From: Scortum barcoo
Taxonomy: Eukaryota > Chordata > Actinopteri > Centrarchiformes > Terapontidae
DNA length: 64,000 nucleotides
Assembly: GCA_023238725.1 (NCBI GenBank)
Contig: CM041552.1
Location: forward strand, 15,353,147-15,417,146
Direction: 5' to 3'
Numbering within the stretch: the first letter of the stretch is position 1; every line of letters begins with the position of its first letter. Below, one piece after another: positions 1 to 11,154 of the stretch. The position numbers and the translations under genes are program-made. The notes below the pieces were generated by a model. The model was not told the origin of the DNA. It saw nothing but the letters and a program-made list of their open reading frames with translations, and did not search any database.

Positions 1-1690
1 AGTAGCAATCAGTGGTTTCTTTGAAATGGCGAGAAGAAGGGGATTGCTGCACACTGGATTAACTTGTGCAAACCAAAGAAACTTTTTGAACTCTGTGTTT
101 TTTTGTGATTTGCACAAAACGAGCCCTGAAAGGAGCGTGTTTATTCTTATTTCTCAGTGTTATCCAGAATCTGGTGAGAACGTCTGGATATGCATAACAG
201 TTCTCATGTGAAGATAGGACAGATTAAAACCTCACACGGACCGAATCTTAGCGTTCATCTAACAGACCGGAGCTCACGGTGTTGTCCACAAGTCTTTACT
301 GTCTGTTGTTATTACACTGCCGTGTCAAAAGGCAGCAGTGGCACCACAATGGAACTGACCAAGCGCTCTTTTCTCAGACTGAAGCCCGTTTACTTTCTTT
401 TGATGGTTTGAACCAAAAACATTCCTTTTTTGTATTGTTTGTTGTTTCAGCCATTTTGAAAAGGGGACTATGCTCCTGTGCCATACCATTTTTACATGTA
501 TGTATGTATACACTGTTTGAATGCTATATCCTTCAGCTTTCCTTGTTTGTCACACAGGAAACCAAAACAAACTTTTTTTTCACCATATTTAAAGCAAGAC
601 AAACAATACTGGTATGTTTTATCTACTACAGCAGGCGCTTCACAGACTCAATTCTTTTCTTCTCTCCAGTATCTTGCACTTAACACATGTAGCAATACCT
701 ACAGGATGGGGAAATTGTGTGATTCACTGGTATTTGTTTAAGTGGAATATGACATTTTATTTCTAGATATTGTTTGACTTTGTATAAAAAAATATATACT
801 GTACAGATTCAAAAGTATATTATAACAAAAAACTTTTAGAAAAATATTTATTTTTACTGTTTTGTAATTTAGACACAATACTGTAGCTCCTCGATTGCCA
901 GTCTTACTGGAAGTGCCTCTCGATAATGTATTACAAAGTAACTATACAATATATTGGGATTATTAGAACATGTCACTAGCAGAGCAGTGTTGATGTTGTA
1001 ATGTGAATATTGTTGAATAATAAGATTTATAAATGCTGCACATGTGTCTGTCTTGTTCTTAAGCGATTTCTCCAACAACTTGTAGGATAATTAACAGTTA
1101 GACTTCAATTTCTTAACAAGCTATTAAGATTACATTTAATGAGATATCACTGCAAAACATGAGTTTGACTTCGTACCAATAACACCAACCAATAACACTG
1201 GCCATTTTCACTCTATATACTTGATTCATTAAAGCATCTTTTTCAGTCCTGCTGGTCTACAATTAGGTCTGCAGTATAGCCAACACTGTAAGCCTGTGAA
1301 ATGCTAAATTTACTTAAAGAAATAGGTCACTGAGACAATAAATTACATAGTATTTAATGAAAGGTTGATTTAAATGCTTGAAGGGCTGCAATTGTTATTT
1401 CAGCTTCTATACTATATGAAATACATTATCATTGAATTGTTTAATTAGATGTCTAGGCTAACGGTGAAGCCTCTCTAACATAAAACCCAGCTGTAAACCT
1501 ACCTACTCTTACTCTGGCTGTATGTGCCTTCTATATCTGTGACTGATTACATTTTGGCTGAATCTTGTCATCATAATTAACCTTCACCAAAATGTAATCA
1601 AGTGCAATACAGTAACACCATTGTACACACTATTAAGAGTGAGTGTCAGCAAAAACAGAAATTACTCTTACTTACTTTCTTATTCATCAA
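1..1690. other. AT-rich non-coding stretch, 3'UTR-like at its left end
   Basis: No coding exon is visible. The first ~1.1 kb has the look of a vertebrate 3'UTR on the + strand: AT-rich, with ATTTA-type motifs around 840-860. An AATAAA lies at 1337-1342. In vertebrates the gene upstream of SLCO1C1 in the same orientation is PDE3A, so this could be the end of a pde3a transcript. That rests on remembered synteny, not on anything coding in the sequence. Confidence 0.25.
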
Positions 1691-1872
1691 ACCGCAGTTT
1701 TTGCAAGTTCCCGCAATTTTTGAAAATTCCAGCAATTTCATTGCATAAAATTACATAAATATCCTGCATATTCCATCACATTTTTTAAGAAAACGTGGCA
1801 CATAATCAAGGATTTTTGCCTGCAACAATCACAAAAAAACTTTTTTTCTGGAAGGACAGAACAGTTACATTA
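1690..1872. repeat. Degenerate teleost interspersed repeat
   Basis: This AT-rich block contains the rhythmic series gcaagttcccgcaattttt, ccagcaatttcattgcat and a downstream aagaaaacgtggcac. I recognise this kind of block as a common dispersed repeat in fish genomes, probably derived from a DNA transposon. It abuts the solo Tc1-like terminus at 1873. The family name is not certain. Confidence 0.45.
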
Positions 1873-1965
1873 CATGTTTATTTTGTTGCAAAGTATACCA
1901 ATGAAACTATGATCTTTTTTTGTACAAATTTGATCTTGCTTCCAAACTTTTGGCCTGTAGTGTAC
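1873..1965 (-). mobile_element. Solo terminal segment of a Tc1-like transposon
   Basis: About 90 bp matches, in reverse complement, the left terminus of the Tc1-like element at 50167. It runs from the tgtttattttgttgcaaag block to the terminal cttccaaacttttggcctg followed by tagtgta. The outer end has the same ggccaaaagtttggaag-type terminal sequence as the other two copies in this window. No transposase remnant is attached, so this is a solo end left by deletion. Confidence 0.75.
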
Positions 1966-2619
1966 ATACATCCATGAGATGGGGGTGTTGGGTGGAGCCG
2001 ATCCAATATGCACAAGGCAGAGGACAGGACAGTACACAACAACATGCTACACATTAAAGGAGCCACAAAGGATTACACACTATCCATCTGATTTCAAGGG
2101 ACATGTAATTGGTGAGTAAGTGAGTCTGAAGCAGCCTGAGACTTTACTGATAAACATTACTGACACCTCTTCATCGATGGTTCAGGAAATGTACTACTTT
2201 GCTATTGACATTTTGTCTACCCTCAACCCCATTGTTCAATAAACACACAAGTGAAGTTACGCATATCAACATTGGAAATTATTATTACAGTACTTCATAT
2301 TTCAATCTTATAACATAGTTGAACTCACAATTGACAGTTAAAAAAACAATTATCACAGTGGTTACAGCCTAAGTAAAAAGAATTTCTTTTTTATTCTTCC
2401 TCTTCCTCCTTGTCAAAACCTACATTAACCACAATGCAGCCTGAATGCAGATTGTTCAATGTGAGATTTGGGTGTGTAGTGCCAGTGGTGGCAAATGTAG
2501 CCTCAAGCTTCAAGCAGAGATGAGGAGTGAGGTGTGTAGATCTGGAAAACTCACTTCTGTCTAACTCACACCCAAAGGGTGGAGTTTTTTTTTCATTTTC
2601 AAAACTTGTAGTCTACAAA

Positions 2620-2663
2620 TGTTAGGGTACCAGTGTGTTTTCCTCTGTTCCCTCTCCCCTTCT

Positions 2664-2699
<36 letters not shown>

Positions 2700-3221
2700 T
2701 CTTCCTCTGTCTGTCATTGTCTGTCTCATCTGCCGTGGAGGATGAGGAGGTTAATCCCGGTCATTCATCTCCACACCTGGCCTCACCTGCACACCTGTCC
2801 TCGATCAGCCTCTCAAGCCACCGTCACCTCTACTGGATAAAAGCGTCTTCTTCCACTCCCTGCCAGACTGTCTGTTTTACCACCATCTGTAACTAGCGGT
2901 TCTAGCTTTTCTCAGCTTTTTCTGCCTGATTCTCTCCAGAATCCAGCTACTCATCCCTCTGCCTGATCGCGACTCCTCATCCTCCACACGGCATCATCGG
3001 CCGCCCTCTCAGCTCTGTCAGTCTGGCGCTCTGCCTGCCAGCTTCACCCCAGAGACTCTCTGCAGCCAGAGTAACCCCTCCCCGGCACAGCCTGATAAGA
3101 CTCTTTTGTTATTATTACAGATCCTTGTTTTTCTGCTTAAACCTGCCTCAATTGTCTGGTCCTTTTGTTCCCTGGTCTGCATTTTTCTGGGTCCGCCAAT
3201 TCACCTGTGTGAGCTCTAACA
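2620..3221 (+). repeat. 5' LTR of the Ty3/gypsy element
   Basis: The left boundary is TGTTAGGG at 2620. The right boundary ends CTCTAACA at 3221, one base off the CCCTAACA at the end of the 3' copy. A TATA-like gataaaag lies at 2836-2843. The last ~140 bases (from cagcctgataagactctttt) are repeated at 6049-6167 next to the far end of the element. A (GT)n tract at 2669-2696 lies inside the LTR. Relative to the 3' copy, this LTR carries an extra ~16 bp near 3160-3176. Confidence 0.88.
2669..2696. repeat. (GT)n microsatellite inside the 5' LTR
   Basis: An uninterrupted GT dinucleotide run of about 14 units lies within the first 80 bases of the LTR. Confidence 0.95.
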
Positions 3222-3240
3222 GAACAGTCTGGCCAACAAT

Positions 3241-4140
3241 ATGGACCCCGCAGACCAGGAGACCAGACCGGCACCAATCCGACAGGCTGTGGCCCAGCAG
3301 GGTATCTTGCTGGGTCTACACAACGCCAATATTAGAGCTCTTGTTGAGGCCAACCAAATTCTCTCCAACCAGGTTTCTACACTCTCCTCTCGACTTGCCT
3401 CTCTACTCGCCTTGCAGGCTCCTGCAGCTCCCTCGGCCAAACCTGAGGACGATCCTCACCAGGACATCCACTCAGCCCCTCCAGAGCCCTTTGGCAGTCA
3501 GCCTCATCTGTGCCGGGGGCACTGCAGCCTCCAGTTTAAGCTCCGGCCTGTCTCCTTCACAACAGATACAGCCAAGATTCACTACATCCTGGGGCTGCTC
3601 CGTGGGAGGGCTCTCACCTGGGCCAGGTTTGCCCGAGGAGCCCTGGAGGGAGTATCATAGCGTGAGTTTTTGGAAGAATTTAAATTGGTTTTCGACCACC
3701 CCAATGTTCACTTCTGTGCTTCCTCCTCACTTATGAAGCTCTCCCAGGGTCAGCGCTTGGTGGAGGAGTACACGTTAGAGTTCCGGATGCTGGCCGCGGA
3801 AGCGGACTGGACTCAGGACGCGGCGTTTATCAATGGCCTGAGTGAGCAAATGAAGGGTGAGCTTGCCTACCGGGACGACCCCCAGGAACTCAATGACCTG
3901 ATCAATTGCCCTCCGTATCGATGCCTGACTCCAGGCTCGCTGCCACGAGCGACGCTCAGGCCCGGTCCCCTCTGTTTCACGCTTCCTGCCTACAAAGGCT
4001 CCCCGGGTCTGTCTCGGATGTGCCCGAAGCAGCCCCCAATGAGGAACTGATGCAGGTGGGGAGAGCCCGACTTACACCGGAGGAGTGGAGCCGGCACATT
4101 TGTACTGTGGCTGAGCTGGCCACTTTCTGCCTGCCTGCCC
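3241..4140 (+). pseudogene. gag remnant of the Ty3/gypsy element
   Basis: An ATG at 3241, 20 bases after the LTR, opens a gag-like frame. The frame contains the matrix/capsid-type stretch ending GRALTWARFARGALEG, and a TAG stop follows at 3658-3660. The same frame resumes at 3670 with LEEFKLVFDHP and LVEEYTLEFRMLAAEADW, typical of fish gypsy capsid. Near 3905 the reading continues only in another frame, which includes LMQVGRARLTPEEWSRH just before the expected zinc knuckle. The CCHC knuckle itself is not intact. Gag would be the structural protein of the intracellular particle. Here it is interrupted by a stop and at least one frameshift. Confidence 0.85.
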
Positions 4141-4199
4141 GTGGAGACCAAAAGACCAGGCCCGCCAGTAAGTGTGGGGATACTGGCGGGCCAAGACCC

Positions 4200-4577
4200 C
4201 AATTGCTTCCGTCCAAGTTTGCAGCTCCAAGCCATGGTCTGTTTCCAGCTACAACACCTCCCTCTCCGGGCTCTAGTGGACTCTGGGGCGGAGGAGAACT
4301 TTCTGGACCAGCAGGTGGCCGCTCGAGCGGGCATCTCCGTCGAAGTTTTGCCCAAGCCGATGCCAATGCACTGGTGGTGGATGGGAGGGTCCTGGCCTGC
4401 GTGACGCACTGTACTCAACCCCTCATGCTCGTCGTCTCTGGTAATCATAGAGAAAAGATTCAGTTACTGTTAATTTCTGCCCCTAACACCCCCCTTATCC
4501 TAGGGTTTCCCTGGCTGGCAGTTCACAACCCACACCTGGATTGGGCTGAAGGCAAAATCCTGGATTGGAGTCTCTGA
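4200..4577 (+). pseudogene. Retroviral-type aspartic protease remnant of the gypsy element
   Basis: The segment LRALVDSGAEENFLD carries the D-S-G catalytic triad of retropepsins, at about 4262-4306. Further along, in a neighbouring frame, LLLISAPNTPLILGFPWL followed by HNPHLDW matches the usual end of the protease region and the linker to RT in fish gypsy elements. The two halves lie in different frames, so at least one indel separates them. Confidence 0.82.
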
Positions 4578-4616
4578 TGCCACGAAACATGTCTACAGTC
4601 TGCTCTTTCCCCCGCA

Positions 4617-6000
4617 GTGGAGTCACTCGACCCGTGTAGCCGCCCCGCGCCGGCAGACCTGTCTGGGGTCCTGGGGGCGTATCACGACCTGAGGGAGGTT
4701 TTCAATAAGGACAAACCTCTATACCTACCACCGCACCGACCATATGATTGTGCAATCGACCTGGTACCCGGCTCTCTGCTCCCCTCCAGCAGACTCTAGC
4801 ACCTCTCTTGTCTAGAAAGCGAGGCCATGGAGAAATACATCAGGGAGTCTCTGGCAGCCAGAATCATCCGCCCATCAAAGTCCCCACTGGGAGCTGGATT
4901 TTTCTTCGTGGAGAAAAAAGATTCCTCACTACACCCCTGCATAGATTTCCGTGGCCTCAACAACATCACCATAAGAAAGAAATATCCCTTACCTCTCATT
5001 GATTCTGCCTTAACTCCCCTGCAAGGTGCTACAATCTTCACTAAACCCGACCTGCGCAATGCATACCACCTGGTGCGCATCCGTGAGGGGGATGAGTGGA
5101 AGACAATACTCAATACTCCGCTTGGCCATTCCGAATACCTGGCGATGCCTTTTGGTCTTACTAATGCTCCCGCAGTTTTTCAGGCCCTCATCAATGATGT
5201 TTTAAGAGACTTTTTTAACTGTTTCGTGTTTGTCGATCTCGGTGACATCCTTATTTTTTCTCGGTCTCTAAAGGAACACCAGTCACACGTCCCTCAGGTC
5301 CTGCAGCGGCTCTTAGAGAATCGTCTATACATCAGGAAGGAGAAGTGCGAGTTCTACGCCTCCCAGGCCAGCTTCCTGGGTTTCATCATCGAGAGGGGAC
5401 AGGTCCAGGCTGACCTGGAGAAGGTGAGAGCGGTGGCAGAGTGGCCGATTCCTACCTCACGTAAGCTGCTACAAAGCTTTCTGGGCTTTGCTAATTTTTA
5501 TCGTAGGTTTATCCGGAATTACTGCCAGACGGCTGCCCCGTTCACCGCTCTCACCTCACCGGCCCGCCCCTTCCAGTGGGGTCCCGAAGCAGATCGTGCC
5601 TTCAATCAGCTTAAACGCCTCTTCACCTCTGCCCCTGTCCTCGCCCAGCCTGATCCTGTCGCTCAGTTTGTGGTCGAAGTGGATGCGTCTGATGTCGGAG
5701 TTGGAGCTACTCTGTCACAGAGACAGGGCCCAGACGCTCGCCTCCACCCGTGCGCCTTTTTCTCTTGGAGGCTCACCCTGGCCGAGACCAACTACGATGT
5801 GGGACACCGGGAACTCCTCGCCATTAAGCTGGCCCTGGAGGAGTGGAGACATTGGCTGGAGGGCGCGTCCATGCCTTTTGTCATGTGGACAGATCACAAA
5901 AACTTATCCTATGTACAGACGGCTACGAGGCTGAATCCCTGCCAGGCCCAGTGGGCTTTGTTTTTTAGCCGCTTTAACTTCACACTCTGGCTCCACCTCA
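4617..6000 (+). pseudogene. Reverse transcriptase-RNase H remnant of the gypsy pol gene
   Basis: The RT start (ADLSGVLGAYHDLREVF, then LPPHRPYDCAIDL) is at 4648-4770, followed by a frame break. A long open frame then runs from 4827 to 6080. It includes GFFFVEKKD, CIDFRGLN, FTKPDLRNAYHLVRI and the MPFGLTNAP fingers/palm motifs. The YxDD-type catalytic box reads FVDLGDILIFS, so the first aspartate of the DD pair is glycine and the tyrosine is replaced. An inactive RT is therefore likely. The RNase H part shows VEVDASDVGVGATLSQ, HRELLAIKLALEEWRHW and WTDHKNLSY. No integrase follows; the frame runs into 3' LTR-derived sequence and stops. Confidence 0.92.
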
Positions 6001-6167
6001 GCCTTCTCGGCCTTGTCAGCCCTGCACTCTGCTTGCCCCCCCCCCAGCACAGCCTGATAAGACTCTTTTGTTATTATTAAAGATCCTTGTTTTTCGGCTT
6101 AAACTTGCCTCAATTGTCTGGTCTGCATTTTTCTGGGTCCGCCAAATCTCCTGTGTGAGCCCTAACA
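5990..6167 (+). repeat. Truncated 3' LTR of the gypsy element
   Basis: From about 6049 to 6167 the sequence repeats the 3' portion of the 5' LTR: cagcctgataagactctttt, then the ttgttattatta block, then tttctgggtccgccaa, then CCCTAACA. The start of similarity is diffuse, around 5990. Only about the last third of an LTR is present. The ACAAA target duplication follows at 6168-6172. Confidence 0.85.
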
Positions 6168-6186
6168 ACAAAAGGCTTTATACATA

Positions 6187-6709
6187 AACTACAGGCCAAA
6201 AAAGGCAAGAAAATAAACATGATTATTATATAAAGACTAACTTATCAGAAGACATTTTTACTATAATTATCAAGGTATTTGAGTTTTTCTTGCTTAGACT
6301 TTGCTTTCTTCAAAGTAACCTCCTCTGGCTTTAACAACAGCATGGCATATACGAGGCATTCATTCCACAAGTTTTTTAAGGTATGTGCCAGGAATTGCAT
6401 TCCAAGCTTTCTTAAGTTCATCAATAAGAGACTGTGATTTGTGTACTTTTGCACTGAAGTTGTGACCACAAATCTTCTCGACCCTAAAACTAAACCCTTC
6501 TTTTCTTTTGTTGACATTTATTCAGCAATGGTCTGGTATCATCAATGTATACCTAAAGGTACAGTCTGATCATGTAGTAAATACATCCCAAAATACATAT
6601 AACTCATGCTGGTTTTTAAGAAAGGCATTGTGAAGAGAAACTTGAAGTTGCTTCCGAAAGTGTTTGGCCTGTATTGGCCTTGCTTCCAAACTTTTGGCCT
6701 GTAGTGTAC
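6187..6709 (-). mobile_element. Tc1/mariner-like element, internally deleted copy 1
   Basis: The right end is the cttgcttccaaacttttggc-type terminus ending tagtgta near 6708. The left end is a shortened version (ctacaggccaaaa then gcaag). Read on the minus strand, the interior encodes the C-terminus of a Tc1-type transposase: WNAIPGTYLKKLVE, a stop, then MPRICHAVVKARGG and a final stop. The DDE catalytic core is absent. It is a near neighbour of the gypsy right border and shares most of its length with the copy at 50167-50865. Confidence 0.82.
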
Positions 6710-7107
6710 ATTTTACACAATTCCATAAAAATTACATGGACAAGGACAGACACAGATGCACACTATTCACATCAAAGCATACAGTACAACAGAGCTATTC
6801 AAATATGCACAGTCACTGACACACAGACACACACAGAGCCCTAAGGCTTTGTTTAATGTTGCATAGACATAGTAGCCTTGACTTGTTATCACTGACGCGG
6901 ACGTGATTGTACCCAAATGAGAGTCATATCAGCTTTGGCCATGTGGGTTCTTTACCCTCAATGCCATCATCAGAATTAATTCCACAGACTGTACATACAC
7001 TTGATCTCTTCAGTGTGTTCAGGAAAGAGCAGTGTACAGTGTTTTCATTCTTCCTGCAGCACAAGACAATGGTTATTTACATGAATGCAAACTGGCAGCA
7101 TTGGTCA

Positions 7108-7443
7108 TATCCATCCATCCATTTTCCTAACCCATTTTATCCTGAGAACACAGGGTCACGGGGTGGGAGCCTGTCATATCTTTAGGCGAGATAGGGTACA
7201 CCCTATTGGGCAGTCAATCGCAGGGCTAACACTGGTGACATAAACCATCACATATCACCTAGGGGTATCCTAACCTGCATGTCTTTGGATTGTGGGAAAG
7301 CTTGGAGTACCCAGAGAGAACCCACGCAGGCACAGGGAGAACATGCAAACTCCACACAGAAGGGCCTGCCTCAACCAGGGATTGAACCCAGAACCCTCTT
7401 GCTGTGAGGCAACAGGCTAACCACCACACCACTGTGCTGCCCC
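7108..7443 (-). mobile_element. Teleost SINE/LINE-type interspersed repeat
   Basis: The stretch begins catccatccatccatttt and includes gggtcacgggg, catgtctttggattgtggg, ggagaacatgcaaactccac and caccacaccactgtgctgcc. These are hallmarks of a very abundant fish repeat, here in reverse orientation: head with tRNA-like box A/B at the right end, GGATGGATGG tail at the left end. The head segment on the minus strand includes gtggttagc and ggttcaatccc, resembling RNA polymerase III box A and box B. Confidence 0.78.
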
Positions 7444-7444
7444 C

Positions 7445-10400
7445 CGTTGGTCATATGATATTACAAATTAGGTGTAATCCATATCTAATCGCATGAAATT
7501 GCTGCTTATATATAGGACAAAGAGGAATTCTAGCAGCAGTCCAAGCAAAACCGCCTTGATCCTTTGTGAGTCTTGCTCAACAACTACATATGACTTGGAA
7601 TGTGTTGTTTGCTCAGAGTTTCACCCCTTCCCCCAAAAAAATACCCTACAGATAATACCATTTACTTAACTGTTTCCATTCTATATAATGTATTATAATA
7701 CATTATATGTATATATAATTTACTATGATATTTCAAAAACACTTCTAATAAATTATAATGCAAGTACTTCTTTACTGGAATAACAGGAATCACTACGTAC
7801 ATACAGTGCTACACTACTACATAGGGCTGCAGTATCTGCTGTAATGTATCAAATGATGAGGTTTAGAGGTGAGGATGCTACATTTGTGTAACACTGTACT
7901 ATAATGCATTAGGCAGTACCACTATAGCTGGCCTGGTGTTATCCATTCATATTTCATGGACCACATGTCGCCATGGCAACAGAGAAACATGAAAGATTTG
8001 TCAATTATGTGTCCTCACAGGAGAGGCTTTAAACAAACCTTACGCTTCCTTATTCTTATTCCTTTATTGGCTGCTCTTTTCTGAAAGGAGAGCCCTGTGG
8101 AATTCGTTTTCAAAATCATAAACTGTTTGACCATTATATTGTCTACCTTTGAACATCACGTTGTGTACAGAAGATTTATAGGAAATACTATTGTTGTCTC
8201 ATGACAGTTTTAAAATAGTTTTACAGTGCATACTGTAATCTTTACAAATATCCTAGTTTTAATTCCAGACAAGCTAAAGAACACATTCTGGTTATTAAAG
8301 GATAAACCAGCTTTCCTAACTCTGTGAATATTTAATAAGATAAAGTTAATGACCTCCCATATGATGCCACTTGTTGGGGCAGCTTTTCAGTTTATAAAAC
8401 ATCTCAAGAGCATCGTAACAGCAGTGATGTGTTCAACGACATGGGAGCTTCCTGACTGAGGTTACAACAGGAAGAGAAGTGTCAGCAGCCTGAGAGAGCA
8501 GATCTTTGCATTAATGTACTTTTAGTGTAGCACAACCACTCAAAAAAAAAAAAAACTAACCTGAGCCAGATATTACAGGGTCTGAAAAGAGGTTCAGAAA
8601 CATTCAGAAAATTCAAGGACATGTCAGCGTGTCTTTCTGCTTTCTGTGATACAGACCACGTGACAGTCGTGAGTGTCAGTGCAATCAGATACAGCGTGAC
8701 AGGACAGCTGGTACAAGAACATGGTGGCAATATGCTTCCAGTCATCTTCTGTTTCACGTGCTTACCTAACATTGGTCTGTCCTCCAGCAGTAATCGGATC
8801 TGGAGGAGGAAGGGGTTAAAGTGTACACTGTTGTCAAGCAGGAAAATATGTCCACGTCACAGAGGAAAATCACAGCCTTGGCAACACAATGCCAAGAGGT
8901 ATAAAAAATGTCACTTTGAGATGACTCTCTTACTTCCTGTAAACAAATGAAAAACCTTTCATTTCACAGACAGCAACAAAATGCGATGAGCGCCTACTGG
9001 GGAGGAGACGCTGGCACACAACCGGCAATTTGCAGTAAGATCTCATAAGTAGACTTCCTATGGCCAGCCACTCCCACTTTAGGTAAGGAAAAGAGATGGA
9101 CGAAAACCACAAGGTAGGGGTCAAGCAGATAAATCATGTCAGGACAAAATGACTCGAAACTGCCCTTGAGAAAATCCACTCAACTCAAAACCCAACCGCC
9201 CCACCCCAAACATGCCTGAAAGTCAAGAGCCACCAATAGGCACGCAAATCATGCTACTCCAGAAACCTCAAATCTGACTTGTAGCCCATACGCTATATGC
9301 CGTGCCGTCATCGTCACACCACATGAAGAAAACCTCATCGTGTAACACTGAAGGTGTTCTGTGGGGCCTTGTTGGCTTAAAAGCTTATTAATGCTGTGAC
9401 AAAGAGGCTAAGAGCCAATTAGTTTTCTTTGTTTTCACTAAACAATGCTTACCACATTTCTCTGGGAGTCAAAGAGGTAGAAACTGAATGATTTCTGGTT
9501 TCATGCACTTGCTGACACCATCAGTGACATCACAAGTTAAACCCTGTGGTTGTCTTTGTGAGTGTTCAATGTGTTGTGTTGATTTGAATTTGCTTGATTG
9601 TAAGAATTTTTTGTTGTATAATTAGTTGTTTGTACTGCTGATATAACTGACACAAGCAGGATTTTTTTTCCCTATTTTATGTGTGAGACACTGAGAGAAA
9701 TACCATGGTTCTGCCTAAAAAATAGACTGAAGGGTGCACTTAAGGAGGCTTTTTGTTGTTGTTATTGTTAGTCGAGGGAAAAGATCTCCACGTAGCTTCA
9801 GCTCAGGTTGCAGACTATTGCTTTCATTACATTTTGTTTTCTCAAATGCTATTTTTATCACAGACCCAAATACTACAAACTGAGCCGTGTAACTCTGCTG
9901 GGTTGTGGCTTTGTTCCTAAGAGTCCCTGAAGACAACTGGGATCATTTCAGTGTGTACTGCAAAGTAACTGGTGGAAAAAACAAACCGGCCTTTTGTGTC
10001 TGAAGTTAAGGGCAAATGAAATGAATGTGAAACTACCAAGAAAAAAAAGGAAAAACTTCCAGAAACCTGGTCCTGGATCCTGAAGTTAATGACATAACGC
10101 CGTCATGTGCCTGTTCTAAATTTGAGTGGACATTTTATCACAGAAAGTTGTAAGAAGTAAACAGGACTTTTATGAGGCTCCGCTGTCACAAGAGGAGAGG
10201 GCACTGCTGCCTGCTCCAGTGGGACAAAGAGACGGAGATAAATAAGCAAAATAAACTGTCACATTTATGATCACGGAGAAAGCAAATTATCTCCAAATGA
10301 ACCGAATCAGGGAAATTAAATTCATTGAAAAACACAGACTGGGTGACCATGACTCAGAGACTGAGAGAGGAGCAGCGCACCAGACGAATGAAAATTTTAA

Positions 10401-10550
10401 GAGTCCGGATGAAAAAGTTGAACCTTAAAGGCGTGATGCTTCCACAGGACACCTCTCACACTGCTGGAGTAAAGAGCAGCAGCAGCAAATGACAAAAAAA
10501 AAACACTGACACTGTGAGTGCTATTCCAATAAAGCTCAGTTGAATTGGAC
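7445..10550. other. Intergenic, no gene recognised
   Basis: No exon-like segment with splice signals and conserved translation was found. The stretch is AT-rich with short polyA and polyT runs and ordinary small open frames. Sequence near 10300-10550, just before the GA-rich tract, could belong to the upstream regulatory region of slco1c1, but no named motif stands out. Confidence 0.5.
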
Positions 10551-10555
10551 AGAAA

Positions 10556-10725
10556 TTAGAGAGAAGTGGGGAGAGAGGGAGAGAGGAGGGAGGTAGAGGG
10601 AGGCTGGGAAAAGAGAGAGAGACAGAGAGAGAGAAAGAGAGAGAAAGGGGGGGGGAAGAGAGGCAGAGGGGCGGGAGACAGAGTGAAAGAGAGGAGAAAA
10701 CGAGAGAGAGAGAGAGACGCAGATT
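10556..10725. repeat. GA-rich purine tract
   Basis: About 170 bases are almost pure G and A on the + strand, built from imperfect (GA)n, GAGG and G runs. It lies directly upstream of the CpG-rich segment proposed as the slco1c1 promoter. Long polypurine tracts of this type can adopt triplex structures and often sit near promoters. Confidence 0.9.
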
Positions 10726-10839
10726 AAGACAGCTGTTCCTTCGCTCTGTTGATGCACGTCTGTCTGTCTGTCTGCAGGGTCAGCGCGACACTCATTTTCT
10801 CCTCCTTTCTTCTTTCTTTCTTTTTTTTTTTTTCATCCG

Positions 10840-11154
10840 CGGTGTCTCACCGGCGCGGCAGAGGCATGTCTCGGGCCCGCGAGGTAAACATCCGCATCTG
10901 ATCCGGACCGGTCGATCCGCCCGCAGACTCAAGCGTGTAAAGTCGGCTGGAAATGAACTCTGAGGGTACGTGTCGGTCTCAGAGCGTTCATGATAAGAGC
11001 CGGCGCCTCTCCTCCTCCTCATCCTCCTCCTTCTCCTTCTCCTTCTTCTCCGTCCACATGAGAAGTTTGACCGGAGGCTGGACCCCGCGACCCCCCACTG
11101 GCTCTGTTCAATCTCCGCGGCCACTGACCCTGTTCAACCTCTCGGGACGCTGAG
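10840..11154 (+). promoter_or_regulatory. slco1c1: CpG-rich segment: probable slco1c1 promoter and 5' non-coding exon
   Basis: This is the only CpG-dense island between 6.2 kb and the slco1c1 coding start (ccgcggtg, ccggcgcggc, tccggaccggtcgatccgcc, gagccggcgcc). It ends in a strong splice donor, GAG|GTGAGT, after 11154. SLCO1C1 genes have an untranslated first exon, and the first coding exon at 15.8 kb has an acceptor-like sequence in front of it, so an untranslated exon here is the natural partner. The transcription start is not visible as a core motif. A 66-codon open frame (10953-11153) with a poly-serine run lies in it and is more likely an upstream open frame or chance than a gene. Confidence 0.5.

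Larger units (their letters stand above)
2620..6167 (+). mobile_element. Ty3/gypsy LTR retrotransposon, defective, with target-site duplication
   Basis: The element begins TGTTAGGG and ends CCCTAACA, a perfect inverted pair as expected for LTR ends. It is flanked by a direct 5-bp repeat ACAAA (2615-2619 and 6168-6172), consistent with integrase-made target duplication. Order: 5' LTR (2620-3221), gag remnant, aspartic protease, reverse transcriptase and RNase H, then a truncated 3' LTR. The integrase and the first part of the 3' LTR are missing: the pol frame runs straight from RNase H into LTR sequence near 5990. Gag carries an in-frame stop and frame breaks, and the RT active-site box is altered, so the copy cannot be autonomous. 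Because the target duplication is intact, the deletion is internal. Confidence 0.93.

Noticed and set aside
2619..2896. Open frames over the start of the 5' LTR
   Set aside because: They read through the GT tract and LTR sequence; LTRs do not code here.
3977..4448. Minus-strand frames of 129 and 152 codons
   Set aside because: They are antisense shadows of the gypsy gag/protease region.
10953..11153. 66-codon frame with poly-serine in the CpG island
   Set aside because: It lies in the predicted untranslated exon, the serine run comes from a tcc repeat, and nothing supports a separate protein.
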